Source: Symsagittifera roscoffensis
Taxonomy: Eukaryota > Xenacoelomorpha > Acoela > Convolutidae
NCBI RefSeq assembly: GCF_963678635.1
Contig: NC_087068.1
Location: 16,743,872 to 16,807,871 of the forward strand
Reading direction: 5' to 3'
Length of the DNA stretch: 64,000 bases
Shown here: piece by piece, positions 33,507-45,128 of the stretch
Position numbering within the stretch: the first letter of the stretch is position 1
Layout of the letters: every line of letters begins with the position of its first letter
Made by a program: the position numbers and the translations under genes
Notes under the pieces: model-generated
What the model saw: only the letters and a program-made list of their open reading frames with translations
The model's database searches: none
Told to the model about the DNA's origin: nothing

Positions 33507-34243
33507 CAGTGCTGATTTAAATTATCCGGACAAAATGAACAAAACTTGAGTTTTCAAAAACATTTTTCTCCAATTGGGTTAAGATTAGACAAAAAGTGAA
33601 CAGTACCAAAGTTGCTTAGAATTTCATCAGAATTAAAATGGTGCAATGTTTTCTCCGAAATTCTCAACCAAAATTTTATCCCAAAAATGGGTCATTTTGG
33701 CTTTTTTCAATTAATCAAGAATTACACTGAAACTACTAGGTTAATTGATGAGAAAGTTATATCACAAGAAGCCTCCTACATAGCCCAACAAACTTTAAGA
33801 AGGGTATATTCTCCAAAACATTGTATAAGCTAATTTATTTTTGTTTAATAGACAAAAAAGGTCGTTTTTACTGTATAAAACAGCAACTTTTTATTTAAAA
33901 ACAATTTTTAAACGATTTGCAAATTTTTTTTGGAGAATATACCATTCTTAAAGTTTGTTGGGCTACGTAAGGGGCTCACTTTGGTATAATTATGTCTGAG
34001 ATCGACTGGGTATTTTTGGCGTAATTTTTGATTAACTAAGAAAAGCCAAAATGACCCATTTTTGTGGTAAAATTTTGGGCCCGAATTTCGCAAAACAAAT
34101 TACACCATATTAATTCTGCTAAAATTTTAAGCAAGTTTTGTCTTCATAAGTTTTCACCTACCTAAACTCAACCCAATTTGAGAAAAACGCGTTTTAAATT
34201 TCAAGTTTAACGCGTTTTATCCGGTTAATTTAAATCAGCACTG
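33507..34243. mobile_element. Foldback element with ~340-bp arms and TA sites
   Basis: TA-CAGTGCTGATTTAAAT at the left and ATTTAAATCAGCACTG-TA at the right are exact mirror ends. The arms stay complementary inward with indels to a ~90-base AT-rich centre near 33840-33920. TA duplication and CAGTG ends point to a Tc1/mariner-related non-autonomous element. The 2.79-kb tandem duplication starts inside its left arm, so copy 2 carries only the right part (to ~37028). Confidence 0.8.
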
Positions 34244-35094
34244 TATTTCAGAGCAAAACAAAAATGAAACGCCGACAAAAAAGCAAACACGATCTTGAAA
34301 GAAGTATTTTGGTCTCAATTAAATTTGAAGGGCAGAATTATTTCAGAAATTTAATACGTTGTCCGATAAATTTGTTAATGGCTAATTTTCCAGTCAGAAA
34401 CTGTGTCTCAAGCAGGGGGGTGTTCCCCTCTCAGGAATTCCACCCCATGCCGACCCTAAAATTTTCTGGAGACGGATCCTAAAATTTTTCCAAAGGCGCC
34501 AATATATACTATATTTGAGGGGGAGCGCGCGGCGAAAAAACGCGATTTTTCGATCAACATTTTCCAAAAATTGCCTGAAAACGCTTTTTTGGCCTCTTCT
34601 TTCAAAACTCTACCGGCGGCCCAGAAAATTTAGTAAAAATGGGGCTTTATAGTAATATAGGAGAACTAAAAATCAATTTGGTCGAAAAAAAGAGGCCAAA
34701 ATTTTCGACATTTTTTGAAAATCCAACCCCACCTCGAGAAAATCCTAGATCCTCCCCTGGTCTAAAGGATGTCTGAAACATCGAAATAACAAAATTACAT
34801 ACAAAATTTAGTCAAAATAAAAATATTGCTCTGTGAAATTAATTCTGTCTCTCCTAAAGTTTTGCCACTCTTCAGCTTTTGCTTACGAAAAGGGTAATTT
34901 GGTCTTTTAAGAAGTTCTGTCTATTGCGTTCCAACATTTTGATAACTATGAAAGGCCAGAGGCACAAACTGTTTCGGAGAACGTGTGGAATTAACTAACT
35001 CACATTCAGAAAGTTTCCATAGATTTTCGTCGACGGGGTTTTTCCATTGTTTTTAGGTGAAAAATTTGGGGCAGTAATTCTAAACTAGGAGGAA

Positions 35095-36562
35095 TTTTAA
35101 AGAGGCGCAGAAATTTTGAATAGTGTAACGAGGCTACTCTTAGAGAAGAATAACCAAGAGAATGTGTCTAAGTGCAGAACGAAAGCCGATAATGTCGTCG
35201 GGCTGATACTTAAAATACTTGTTGCGGGCTTGCCAGCCGCATGACACGGACTGCTTATGAAAACACCTAGCCTTTTTCGGCCAGGAAAGCAGACGCCCGA
35301 GAATCTAGGCAACTTCGGGGTCCCCATTTGCATGGTACAGTGGATGAAAGAGTTCCTGATTGACCGGAGAGCGGGCGTGAACTGGAAAAACACCCTTATC
35401 CACCTCCGTGTGTTCACAGAAGGACTTCCCCAGGGTTCTCCTCCTCTCTCCTTTGACTGAGCTACTCAGCTTTCTCGTCCAAGAGACCACCCCGACGCCG
35501 AGCTCAGCCTCTTCGCGGACACTGCTGTTCTCGGAACGGACAGGTTCCTCGATCCCGCCGCTGCCAGTGTTCAACCAGCCTTAGGCCTCATTGAACACTG
35601 GTGCGCCAAGTGGAAATTCAGCCTTAGCAAGGACAAGTGCTGCTTTACCAACTTCACGCTCAATCCGAAGGAAAACAACAACAAGAGAAGGACCCCAGAC
35701 TCGCCGAATAAAATCCCCTTGGCCTAACGTTGGACTGTCAGCTTACCTTCTCTGCTCGCACCAAAGAGGTCAAACTGAGAATGGCTACTAGACGAAGAGA
35801 CCTCACAGCCATCTCGGGTCGCTCCACCGGTAGCTCCGATAAACAATCTCTGCAGAGCCAACATCGACATCACTAGAGCAGACGCCGACTATGCCCGGGA
35901 TGTCATTGAAGCTTAACAGAACAACTGTGCCAGAGTTATCACTGGTTGCCTCGGAGTTACCAGATTTCCGCCCCTGCGTTGAACTTCCGCCAATGAGACA
36001 CGTCAGCCAGGAGAGAGCAGCATAGCCTGCCTCCGCGAGCGCATGCTGCGAATCCCCCAAGACACCTACTCAGGGTGACCACTCTTATGAAAAAAAGTAG
36101 CGACCTCATAGAAAAGTACTAATAGCGACATTTTGGCGACCTTACCTAAGCTCAATTTTTCAAAACTTCCTGAAATCTTTCAAAATTTCAAATTTTTTAA
36201 AGCTCAAAACTTCCTGGGTCAGTTTAGTTTTGCCCGTGACATCTGGAAAAATTTGGTAATGTATAAACTAGTAATCAAGCAAACAAGTAGTACACACCAA
36301 AAATAGCGACTTCCACAGAAGTAGCGACCTTTTAGCGACCTTTAGCTGATTAACAACCGAGTGATCACCTTGCACCTACTGCACCACCAACAGCACGACC
36401 AAACCTCGTCTTAAAAGCAGAAGTCACGATTCCCCCGGTAACGAGGAAGCCGCTGACGCACACACAGTTCCGTGGTTTCCGGAGAAGAATGGCAAAGGAG
36501 CTCGCCCGCGTCAGCGAACTAGACATATTCGCCCGAGAATCAACTCAACACAGCACCGCCCC
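35095..36562 (+). pseudogene. LINE ORF2 3' half (Jockey/CR1-like RT), copy 1
   Basis: The frame from 35257 reads a LINE reverse transcriptase: GVPICMVQWMKEFLIDRRAG, then FTEGLPQGS. After a frame change come AELSLFADTAVLGTDRF and LIEHWCAKWKFSLSKDKCCF. The catalytic FADD appears as FAD-T, one Asp codon short. Thumb-type text follows (LTAISGRS, NNCARVITGCLGVTR) and a C-terminal KAEVTIPPVT stretch. Several stops and frame changes show it is dead. A hAT MITE interrupts it at 36071. Confidence 0.8.
36071..36372. mobile_element. hAT-type MITE inside the LINE, 8-bp TSD
   Basis: The ends CAGGGTGACCACTC and GAGTGATCACCTTG are inverted with two mismatches. The flanking 8 bp CACCTACT is duplicated exactly (36063-36070 and 36373-36380), the hallmark of hAT insertion. 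TAGCGAC occurs repeatedly near both ends, like hAT subterminal transposase sites. 302 bp, non-coding. Confidence 0.88.
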
Positions 36563-39335
36563 TACATAGCCGAACAAACTTTAAGAAGGGTATATTCTCC
36601 AAAACATTGTATAAGCTAATTTATTTTTGTTTGATAGACAAAAAAGGTCGTTTTTACTGTATAAAACAGCAACTTTTTATTTAAAAACAATTTTTAAACG
36701 ATTTGCAAATTTTTTTTGGAGAATATACCATTCTTAAAGTTTGTTGGGCTACGTAAGGGGCTCACTTTGGTATAATTATGTCTGAGATCGACTGGGTATT
36801 TTTGGCGTAATTTTTGATTAACTAAGAAAAGCCAAAATGACCCATTTTTGTGGTAAAATTTTGGGCCCGAATTTCGCAAAACAAATTACACCATATTAAT
36901 TCTGCTAAAATTTTAAGCAAGTTTTGTCTTCATAAGTTTTCACCTACCTAAACTCAACCCAATTTGAGAAAAACGCGTTTTAAATTTCAAGTTTAACGCG
37001 TTTTATCCGGTTAATTTAAATCAGCACTGTATTTCAGAGCAAAACAAAAATGAAACGCCGACAAAAAAGCAAACACGATCTTGAAAGAAGTATTTTGGTC
37101 TCAATTAAATTTGAAGGGCAGAATTATTTCAGAAATTTAATACGTTGTCCGATAAATTTGTTAATGGCTAATTTTCCAGTCAGAAACTGTGTCTCAAGCA
37201 GGGGGTGTTCCCCTCTCAGGAATTCCACCCCATGCCGACCCTAAAATTTTCTGGTGACGGATCCTAAAATTTTTCTAAAGGCGCCAATATATACTATTTT
37301 TGAGGGGGAGCGCGCGGCGAAAAAACGCGATTTTTCGATCAACATTTTCCAAAAATTGCCTGAAAACGCTTTTTTGGCCTCTTCTTTCAAAACTCTGCCG
37401 GCGGCCCAGAAAATTTGGTAAAAATGGGGCTTTATAGTAATATAGGAGAACTAAAAATCAATTTGGTCGAAAAAAAGAGGCCAAAATTTTCGACATTTTT
37501 TGAAAATCCAACCCCACCTCGAGAAAATCCTAGATCCTCCCCTGGTCTAAAGGATGTCTGAAACATCGAAATAACAAAATTACATACAAAATTTAGTCAA
37601 AATAAAAATATTGCTCTGTGAAATTAATTCTGTCTCTCCTAAAGTTTTGCCACTCTTCAGCTTTTGCTTACGAAAAGGGTAATTTGGTCTTTTAAGAAGT
37701 TCTGTCTATTGCGTTCCAACATTTTGATAACTATGAAAGGCCAGAGGCACAAACTGTTTCGGAGAACGTGTGAAATTAACTAACTCACATTCAGAAAGTT
37801 TCCATAGATTTTCGTCGACGGGGTTTTTCCATTGTTTTTAGGTGAAAAATTTGGGGCAGTAATTCTAAACTAGGAGGAATTTTAAAGAGGCGCAGAAATT
37901 TTGAATAGTGTAACGAGGCTACTCTTAGAGAAGAATAACCAAGAGAATGTGTCTAAGTGCAGAACGAAAGCCGATAATGTCGTCGGGCTGATACTTAAAA
38001 TACTTGTTGCGGGCTTGCCAGCCGCATGACACGGACTGCTTATGAAAACACCTAGCCTTTTTCGGCCAGGAAAGCAGACGCCCGAGAATCTAGGCAACTT
38101 CGGGGTCCCCATTTGCATGGTACAGTGGATGAAAGAGTTCCTGATTGACCGGAGAGCGGGCGTGAACTGGAAAAACACCCTTATCCACCTCCGTGTGTTC
38201 ACAGAAGGACTTCCCCAGGGTTCTCCTCCTCTCTCCTTTGACTGAGCTACTCAGCTTTCTCGTCCAAGAGACCACCCCGACGCCGAGCTCAGCCTCTTCG
38301 CGGACACTGCTGTTCTCGGAACGGACAGGTTCCTCGATCCCGCCGCTGCCAGTGTTCAACCAGCCTTAGGCCTCATTGAACACTGGTGCGCCAAGTGGAA
38401 ATTCAGCCTTAGCAAGGACAAGTGCTGCTTTACCAACTTCACGCTCAATCCGAAGGAAAACAACAACAAGAGAAGGACCCCAGACTCGCCGAATAAAATC
38501 CCCTTGGCCTAACGTTAGACTGTCAGCTTACCTTCTCTGCTCGCACCAAAGAGGTCAAACTGAGAATGGCTACTAGACGAAGAGACCTCACAGCCATCTC
38601 GGGTCGCTCCACCGGTAGCTCCGAGAACAATCTCTGCAGCGCCAACATCGACATCACTAGAGCAGACGCCGACTATGCGGATGTCATTGAAGCTTAACAG
38701 AACAACTGTGCCAGAGTTATCACTGGTTGCCTCGGAGTTACCAGATTTCCGCCCCTGCGTTGACCTTCCGCCAGTGAGACACGTCAGCCAGGAGAGAGCA
38801 GCATAGCCTGCCTCCGCGAGCGCATGCTGCGAATCCCCCAAGACACCTACTCAGGGTGACCACTCTTATGAAAAAAAAGTAGCGACCTCATAGAAAAGTA
38901 CTAATAGCGACGCTTTAGCGACCTTACCTAAGCTCAATTTTTCAAAACTTCCTTAAATCTTTCAAAATTTCCAATTTTTAAAAACTCAAAACTTCCTGTG
39001 TCAGTTTAGTTTTGCCCGTGGCATCTGGAAAAATTTGGTAATGTATAAACTAGTAATCAAGCAAACAAGTAGTACACACCAAAAATAGCGACTCCCACAG
39101 AAGTAGCGACCTTTTAGCGACCTTTAGCTGATTAACAACCGAGTGATCACCTTGCACCACCAACAGCACGACCAAACCTCGTCTTAAAAGCAGAAGTCAC
39201 GATTCCCCCGGTAACGAGGAAGCCGCTGACGCACACACAGTTCCGTGGTTTCCGGAGAAGAATGGCAAAGGAGCTCGCCCCCGTCAGCGAACTAGACATA
39301 TTCGCCCGAGAATCAACTCAACACAGCACCGCCCC
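36563..39335. repeat. 2.79-kb tandem duplication, unit 2
   Basis: Second unit in the same orientation, offset ~2,787 bases from unit 1. LINE sequence continues past its end, so this unit holds the original right junction and unit 1 the original left junction. Confidence 0.92.
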
Positions 39336-39640
39336 CCCTCCCTGCAATACAACCAACACTAACATCAACTTCAGATTCGCCCTCGCTGAAAATTCAAGAC
39401 AAATACGAACAACGAAAACAAACTGATGATCTTCCTGGAAAAGATCAAAGAGGAAGAACCGTACATTATCGACGTCTTGACAGTCTGGAGAACCATAATG
39501 AGAACCCCAGCAGGCCGGCTCTGCTCGTCGTAACAAGCAGAAATACAGTCATCCGCATGGCACTTGAGTACGTCAGCACACATGAAGAACACAATGAGGC
39601 AAAAAGGTAAAAACAATGACAGACTCCGAATCCTCAATAG
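37880..39640 (+). pseudogene. LINE ORF2 3' half, copy 2
   Basis: A duplicate of the LINE copy at 35095 with the same missing Asp codon (FAD-T) and hAT insertion. It extends ~300 bases further right than copy 1 (INFRFALAENSRQ and onward), because this copy keeps the original 3' neighbourhood. Dead, with multiple stops. Confidence 0.8.
38852..39154. mobile_element. hAT-type MITE, duplicated copy
   Basis: The same element as at 36071, carried along by the tandem duplication. The left CACCTACT is present. The right one has lost 9 bp (TTGCACCACC instead of TTGCACCTACTGCACC). Confidence 0.85.
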
Positions 39641-41116
39641 AAAAACTCGCCTAAGTACCAGAAAGCCAAGATTCAGAATGCGGAATCAAGATCTGGAAAG
39701 CCCTAAACAAAATCAACAATATCACGTTTTTATGGGCCTCGTCTCACTGCGAAGAGGCCGGTAACGGACGAACCACTTGCATTAAAAAAGTTTCCAGTAA
39801 ACTTGAAATCGAAAATGACTAAGTTATGGCATCACACGATAAAAACAAGCAGCAAAGTCAGTATTTTAAATTCGTTGACTGGAAAAATATTGCCAACAGT
39901 ATGCCAAAAACTATATCTAACTTTTAAGCTTTTGAAAGAAAACACCAAAAACATTGCAACAGCAATAAGCTAATTGCGAGGAATCTACTTAATTTGCTGA
40001 AACATAATCAACAAACACGAAAGTTTCAAAAATAGAACTTGGCCAAAAAAAAACATTTCGAAAAGTGAAAAATTTATTATTGAACTTAGTGATCCAGAAA
40101 TACTGATTCTGAGAAATTCAATATACGGAGCAGACCAATTCCGGTTTCATTGAAATCAAACAGTCAACTATCAAACTAAAAATAGAAATCAGTCCAGATT
40201 TTCTGATAATAAATTTGAATAAATCTTTAAAAAAAATGGAAGACAAACCTCAAATAATCAAATTTGAGCGTGATAAAATTTTCAGAATTTATCTTAAAAC
40301 AAACTGAAAACCTATCACTGTCTTTGAAAACCTGTCTTCACCTCGTTCATTGCAAACAAAACGACAAAACTCTCATAAAAGGGCTGAAGGAAAATAACTA
40401 CCATCAAATACCAAAAGTAAAAAAAGACATTGCGAGATTCCAGCTCGGGCCTCCTCAAGTTCCAATCTCTTTAGCCACCGCAGATTTATTTATATAATTG
40501 ACAATGAACACGATAGCGTTGAGAAAAAATGATCGCATGACAATACGCCTGCCACAATACAAAAAAACATATTTTGATCAAAACGTTTTCAAAGACATAA
40601 AAAAAATGATGTCCTTCAATCTCTTCAAATTTCAAGAAAAAAAATTGACACTTGTTTGATAAAGTTGACCCATATTGAGAACACTGGTTAATTAGATAAA
40701 TTTTTATTCAGCTGGAAATTCTCAAACTTTAGGACCACTTTGAGATCAACAGTGTTTTTTTTGCACAAATTGCCTTTGGTTTTCGAAAAGCGTGTTTTGC
40801 TCAGATGAAAAAAGTTCAAAGAGCACTGCAAGTTCAAAAGTACATTGTAACAAAACCTGTAGCTTAATTTGAATTTTCTAGGTTTTGAATTTTCCAGAAG
40901 TATGTTCCGATTTGATAACACTAGCTAATTCAAAACGTAGATATGTTAAAACTTCTGCATTCAGGGAGTCAATATCTCAAACAATTTTGTGTTTAAATTT
41001 CACCTTTGGAATTATTATTTTGATCGAAACTGGTCTCTTCGGTCATGAGCACGTTATAATTTGGAACTCATTTATGTTTGCTATTTTGTACGAATAAATT
41101 AAATAACCTCGTTTAC
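39641..41116. other. Intronic stretch, no placed exon
   Basis: No exon fitting the missing DENND2-like phase was found. A plus-strand open frame at 40264-40497 has no recognisable domain. R1-derived fragments appear at about 40590-40760 (CTTCAATCTCTTCAAATTTC, then TTGAGAACACTGG). Confidence 0.4.
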
Positions 41117-41264
41117 CTTTTTACACTGCTGATTGTCAATTGATTCGTCTCGTTTGCTCTGCTCACTTAGTTGCTCGGTGTCACAGCATCCATCTAGACT
41201 TTTGTCTGTACAGTGGCCTACAACTTCTGCACTCTTCATACTCTCGAGAGAGAAAGACACATTC
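41117..41264 (-). CDS. DENND2: DENND2-like exon 9
   Basis: The acceptor CTTTGTAG and donor AAG|GTAAAC bound 148 bases (phase 1 in, 0 out). It encodes NVSFSLESMKSAEVV and an acidic, Gln/Ser-rich remainder. The other two frames are closed. Its phase-0 end does not fit the next recognised exon (27829), so another exon is expected in between. Confidence 0.65.
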
Positions 41265-41411
41265 CTACAAAGACACTTCGAATTCGGCTAACTATCCCTC
41301 CTATGATACATATTTTTAAGTTACCAACCGCTTAAAAAACTAATCCCGGGTTTAAGCATCAGTTTGTAATTAGTAACCAATAAAATCCAGAGTTTCATCA
41401 GAGGAATGCGA

Positions 41412-41900
41412 TTTATATAGAGGCGAAGCCGAGCTTCACACCTCTTGCGATACAATACAAACGTTAAAAAAAACATTCAAAGACAAAAAAATGATGCCCT
41501 TCAAACTCTTCAAATTTCAAGAAAACAATTAACACTTGTTTACACTTGCGAAGCAATGTGTATTAGTATGAACTTCCTTTTTCCAACCTAAGCCGCAAAA
41601 TTGGTGCGGCACTTTTATGGTGCGGCACCCCAATAATGGTGGGGCACCTTTACAGCTTTTTGATAGCATGTGCTTTGATATTCCAATAGTAATAAGTTAA
41701 CACAGTTGATGCATTTTAAATTCATCAAATGAATCGAAAAAAGTGATTTGTTTCAAACAACATAACAATAATGAAAACTCGGTTTCAGAAATTTTCTAAC
41801 AAATTATTTCGCAGTTTTTTGAACCTCTTAATTTATACATTAAGTGGCTTTATTCTTTGCGATTTGTTACATGCAAAGTTAGCTTTGTTTGTGACTAGTG
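41412..41900. mobile_element. R2/R1 composite fragments, partly inverted
   Basis: It starts with an R2 head (AGAGGCGAAGCCGAGCTTCA) that passes into an R1-like phrase (ATGATGCCCTTCAAACTCTT). An inverted R2 tail follows (TTAGTATGAACTTCC, then GATAGCATGTGCTTTGA). The same tail in the forward sense is at 44370-44597. Confidence 0.5.
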
Positions 41901-42480
41901 TTTTATCAGTGCTGCTTTATTCGTGGCTAGTGTTTGTCGGTTGTTAAGCTTGCGTGAATGAGTGGATAGTGTGCGAGACTCTAAATCACTTGCGATACAA
42001 CAAAAACGTAAAAAAACATAAGTCGAAAAAATGGAAAACTTTCGTACGTCTCGATTAAAGAAACCTTGAGGCCCAATCTAAGCTGGAAGTATCTGCATGA
42101 TATTTCTTGAATTCGTTATTTTGATGCGGGTTGAAATGGGTAATTTCAAAAATTGGACTTTACCCATAATGTTAGTTGTTTCTCTACTAAAATACGTGTG
42201 GAAATTTTCCAAGGACAATGTTTTTCTCCTCCCCCGACCTCGCATTATAATAAATTTCATGGTGCAACTAGTCGTTTTACAAGTATGAAGACCAAATATG
42301 TTTGTCATAACTTAGTTAATCCACATGTCAATTTTCATAACAATCGGATAACGCAAACAATAATCTAACTTGTCAAAATTCGCAGGCGGGGGAAAAAGAG
42401 CCAAATACTTCCTCACAGACTTTTCAAAGAAGGCGGTCTTTTAAAATCGCTAAGTAGTTTTTAAGAAAAACTAAATTTTT

Positions 42481-42945
42481 GCAAACATAGCCAACTGAGA
42501 GTTGGAAAAGAGTAATGAACGCAAGGAAACTGAAAAAAAAACTGACTTGTTTTTTTTCAAAAACCTTCAACTTTTGAATTTCGAAAAAAATAGATGCCCT
42601 TACAGCTCTTTGAATTTGTAGAACAATTTATGATGGACACTTTTTGTTAAAACTAACCCATCTTGAGAAAACTGGATCAATCGGTAAAGTTTTTATTTCG
42701 CTGGGATTTTCGAAATTAGAAGTCAATCACCTTTTTTATGACCTTTACACTTTTGCTGTTCGATAGAGTGTTTGCCTTTTTTTAACAATGCAAATGCACT
42801 GAACTTGAAAAGAAATCACAACTCAAACCGCGAAAAATCAAAATTGAGCGTGAACAAATTCTAAGACTTTTTCCTGACAAAAAAAAACCAAACAAAAACC
42901 AGCAAGACCTATATAAGAGAACTCACTACGTTCATTACTCTTAAA
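42481..42945 (+). repeat. R1 repeat copy, well preserved
   Basis: CCAACTGAGAGTTGG, then AGTAATGAACGCAAGG at the left; CCTATATAAGAG and TACGTTCATTACTCTTAA at the right. The inverted TAATGAACG ends are clear. Confidence 0.75.
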
Positions 42946-43079
42946 AACAATGAAAACGTTTCCAAAAAATGATATAAGAAAACCTACTTCCATAAATTTT
43001 CGCAAAATCTATTTTTATCAAACAGAAATTCTAAGATAACAAGTCAAGAAGGTCATTTGAATTTTAAATTCGCAACAGA

Positions 43080-43492
43080 AACAAATTCAGAAGCGGAAAC
43101 AAAGCCGACAATCTTTGAGCAGACCAGTTGAGCCGAAAAGAAAAGAACTTTAGAAAAAATTTTTAGAACTTAAATGTCACCCTTGAAACTACAATGAACA
43201 ACACTTGCAACTACCAAGACATTTGCTTGCAGCACAAGAAAAATCAACGATGTGGCACCCAAGCTGACAAAACTTAGCAGGCCGAAAAAAATTCTATTTC
43301 ATACATAATGGAAAAAAAGGTCCTGCCGGGACTCAAGATCCAGACCTTAAGGTGCAAAAGCCTCTAGGTCAACTAGGAAGGAAGTTGGAAGCTGTTAAGG
43401 TTCAATATTAAAGGAAGTGCAATTTCTTGTAAGAAAAGTTGTTTGGAAAAAAAAGTCTAGTTGCCGATTACAAGACACTTGCTCTCGCAAGT
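43080..43492. mobile_element. R2 copy with tRNA-like module
   Basis: It has AAGCCGACA and GAGCCGAAAAG phrases, a minus-strand tRNA-like segment (about 43322-43385) and the canonical R2 end: AAAGTCTAGTTGCCGATTAC followed by the hairpin CACTTGCTCTCGCAAGTG. Confidence 0.6.
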
Positions 43493-43971
43493 GTACACAA
43501 TGTAAAGCAAAGGCGGATGCTATTTTTGCTGCATCGGATAAGAAATAAGAAAACAGAATCCAGACTTCTGTAATGAAAAAAAAAATCAGAGTAAAACTTG
43601 ATCTTGATTAAAAAATTATACCGTTGAGATAAAACGCGTCTCTTTGAAACCGCGCATTTGATAACAAAGATTAGGTGAATTTTGTTTAGGAGAGATCTCA
43701 GTTTCATACCAATACAAGTGTCCTTCTATCGCCTGAAACAATTAAGTGCAACAAATTTATTTAGCCAACTTTTTTTAGCAACGATCAGTAATTTGTTCCT
43801 TCCACCCCTTGTTCGGAACTCGATAACATTACCACCCCGAAAGGTCAACAAAGTTTTGAAATTTTATAAAATTTCCCACTTCCTACACTATGGTTAGAAG
43901 TGATAGCTGACACTATCCATTATTCAGATTACTTTATATATACTTCATTACTTCATATTTAGATTACTAAC

Positions 43972-44253
43972 CTCAAATTATCCACACTTTGACTCTTTCC
44001 AGTCATCATCGAGTTGTTCAGAGACAACCTGACGTCATCCTGCTCGTGACCATCGATCGTGTCCACACTAGACTGGCTACTAGTGTACGGCTGGATCATC
44101 TCGCTGTTTCCGGTCGAATCAAAGCAAGACTGGATGCGGGATTTGTCTGTTCCTGACTTTTCTCTTTGCTCTTTCCTTTCCTCCTTGGCTTTCGCTTTTT
44201 GGTCCAATTTAGCGGAGATCATGAGCTGAATGCGCGCCGTCTCCTCGCCAAAT
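43972..44253 (-). CDS. DENND2: DENND2-like exon 8: basic helical segment
   Basis: The acceptor TGTTTCAG and donor AG|GTTAGT bound 282 bases (phase 1 in, 2 out). It begins FGEETARIQLMISAKLDQKA and continues into a Lys/Glu-rich, probably coiled-coil stretch, then a Ser-rich tail. Confidence 0.8.
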
Positions 44254-44369
44254 CTGAAACAATCAAATGTTGTTCATTTACATAAAAACTTGTATAAAAA
44301 TTTTGTATAAATTAAGCATTTCAAAAATATTACGAGATATATAGAATTGGAAAATTTCTGAAACCGAGT

Positions 44370-44597
44370 TTTTATGTTTGTAATGATATTTGAAGCAAAT
44401 AGCTTTTTTCGATTCGTTTGAACAATGAAAAATGCATCAACTGCGTTAACTTATTTCTAATCGAACGTCAAAGCACATGCTATCAAAAAGCTGTAAAGGT
44501 TCTCCAGTAGTGGTACCAATATTTGCGACTTAGGTTAGAAAAAAGAAGAGTCGTACTATAACACTACCACACTAAAGTTGGCTAGTGTAAACAAAGA
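44370..44597. mobile_element. R2 3' end copy
   Basis: AAAATGCATCAACTGCGTTA, CACATGCTATCAAAAAGCTG and the end phrase GTCGTACTATAACACTACC with a TAGTGTAAAC close. It matches 41540-41700 in inverted sense. Confidence 0.55.
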
Positions 44598-44711
44598 AAT
44601 AAATATAGGCGATAACGTTTTGATTTTTGTGTTCCGCCGACTGAAAATTTTAATAAAGTGTTTTTCATTTTTTTTCACGCTAAGTTTAGAAACCACAAAA
44701 CAGACCCAAAC

Positions 44712-45128
44712 AAAAAGTTGGAAAAGAGTCATGAAAGCAGTGAAACAGAAAAAAAATTGACTTGTTTTCTAACTTCAGCTTTCGAATTTCAAAGAAAAAA
44801 TCTATGGCCTTAAAGCTTTTTGAATTTCAAAAACAATTTTTGATTGAATTTTTTTAAATATTCCTATTCGAAAAAACTGAATCAATAGGTAAATTTTTTA
44901 TTTCGCTGGGAAATCTAGAATTAAACTTTTGATTTACACTTTTGCCGTTCAATAGTGGAGTTTGCCTTTCTTTCAGCAAAGGAAATGAAGTGAACTGAAA
45001 AAATTTTAAGTCAAACCGCGAAAAATCAAAATTTAAGCGTAACAAACTTGAGGACTTTTTCCTTAAAAAACACAAACAAAAAAATCACCAAGACTTATTT
45101 AAGAGTATCCAGTACGTTCATGAGTCAT
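44712..45128 (+). repeat. R1 repeat copy
   Basis: It runs from AGTTGGAAAAGAGTCATG to TACGTTCATGAGTCATC. Its minus strand again keeps an open frame with FPSEIKNLPIDSVFSN (44854-45075). Confidence 0.7.

Larger units (their letters stand above)
33775..36562. repeat. 2.79-kb tandem duplication, unit 1
   Basis: The unit starts in the foldback's left arm (CTACATAGCC) and ends in LINE sequence (CAGCACCGCCCC). It is followed directly by a second unit that is almost identical over its length. Short shared text (CTACATAGCC with CCCC before it) marks the junction. Differences are a few bases plus a 9-bp and some 1-6-bp indels, so the event is recent. Confidence 0.92.

Noticed and set aside
40264-40497. 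77-codon plus-strand frame as a gene
   Set aside because: No domain, no splice-site or context support, surrounded by repeat fragments.
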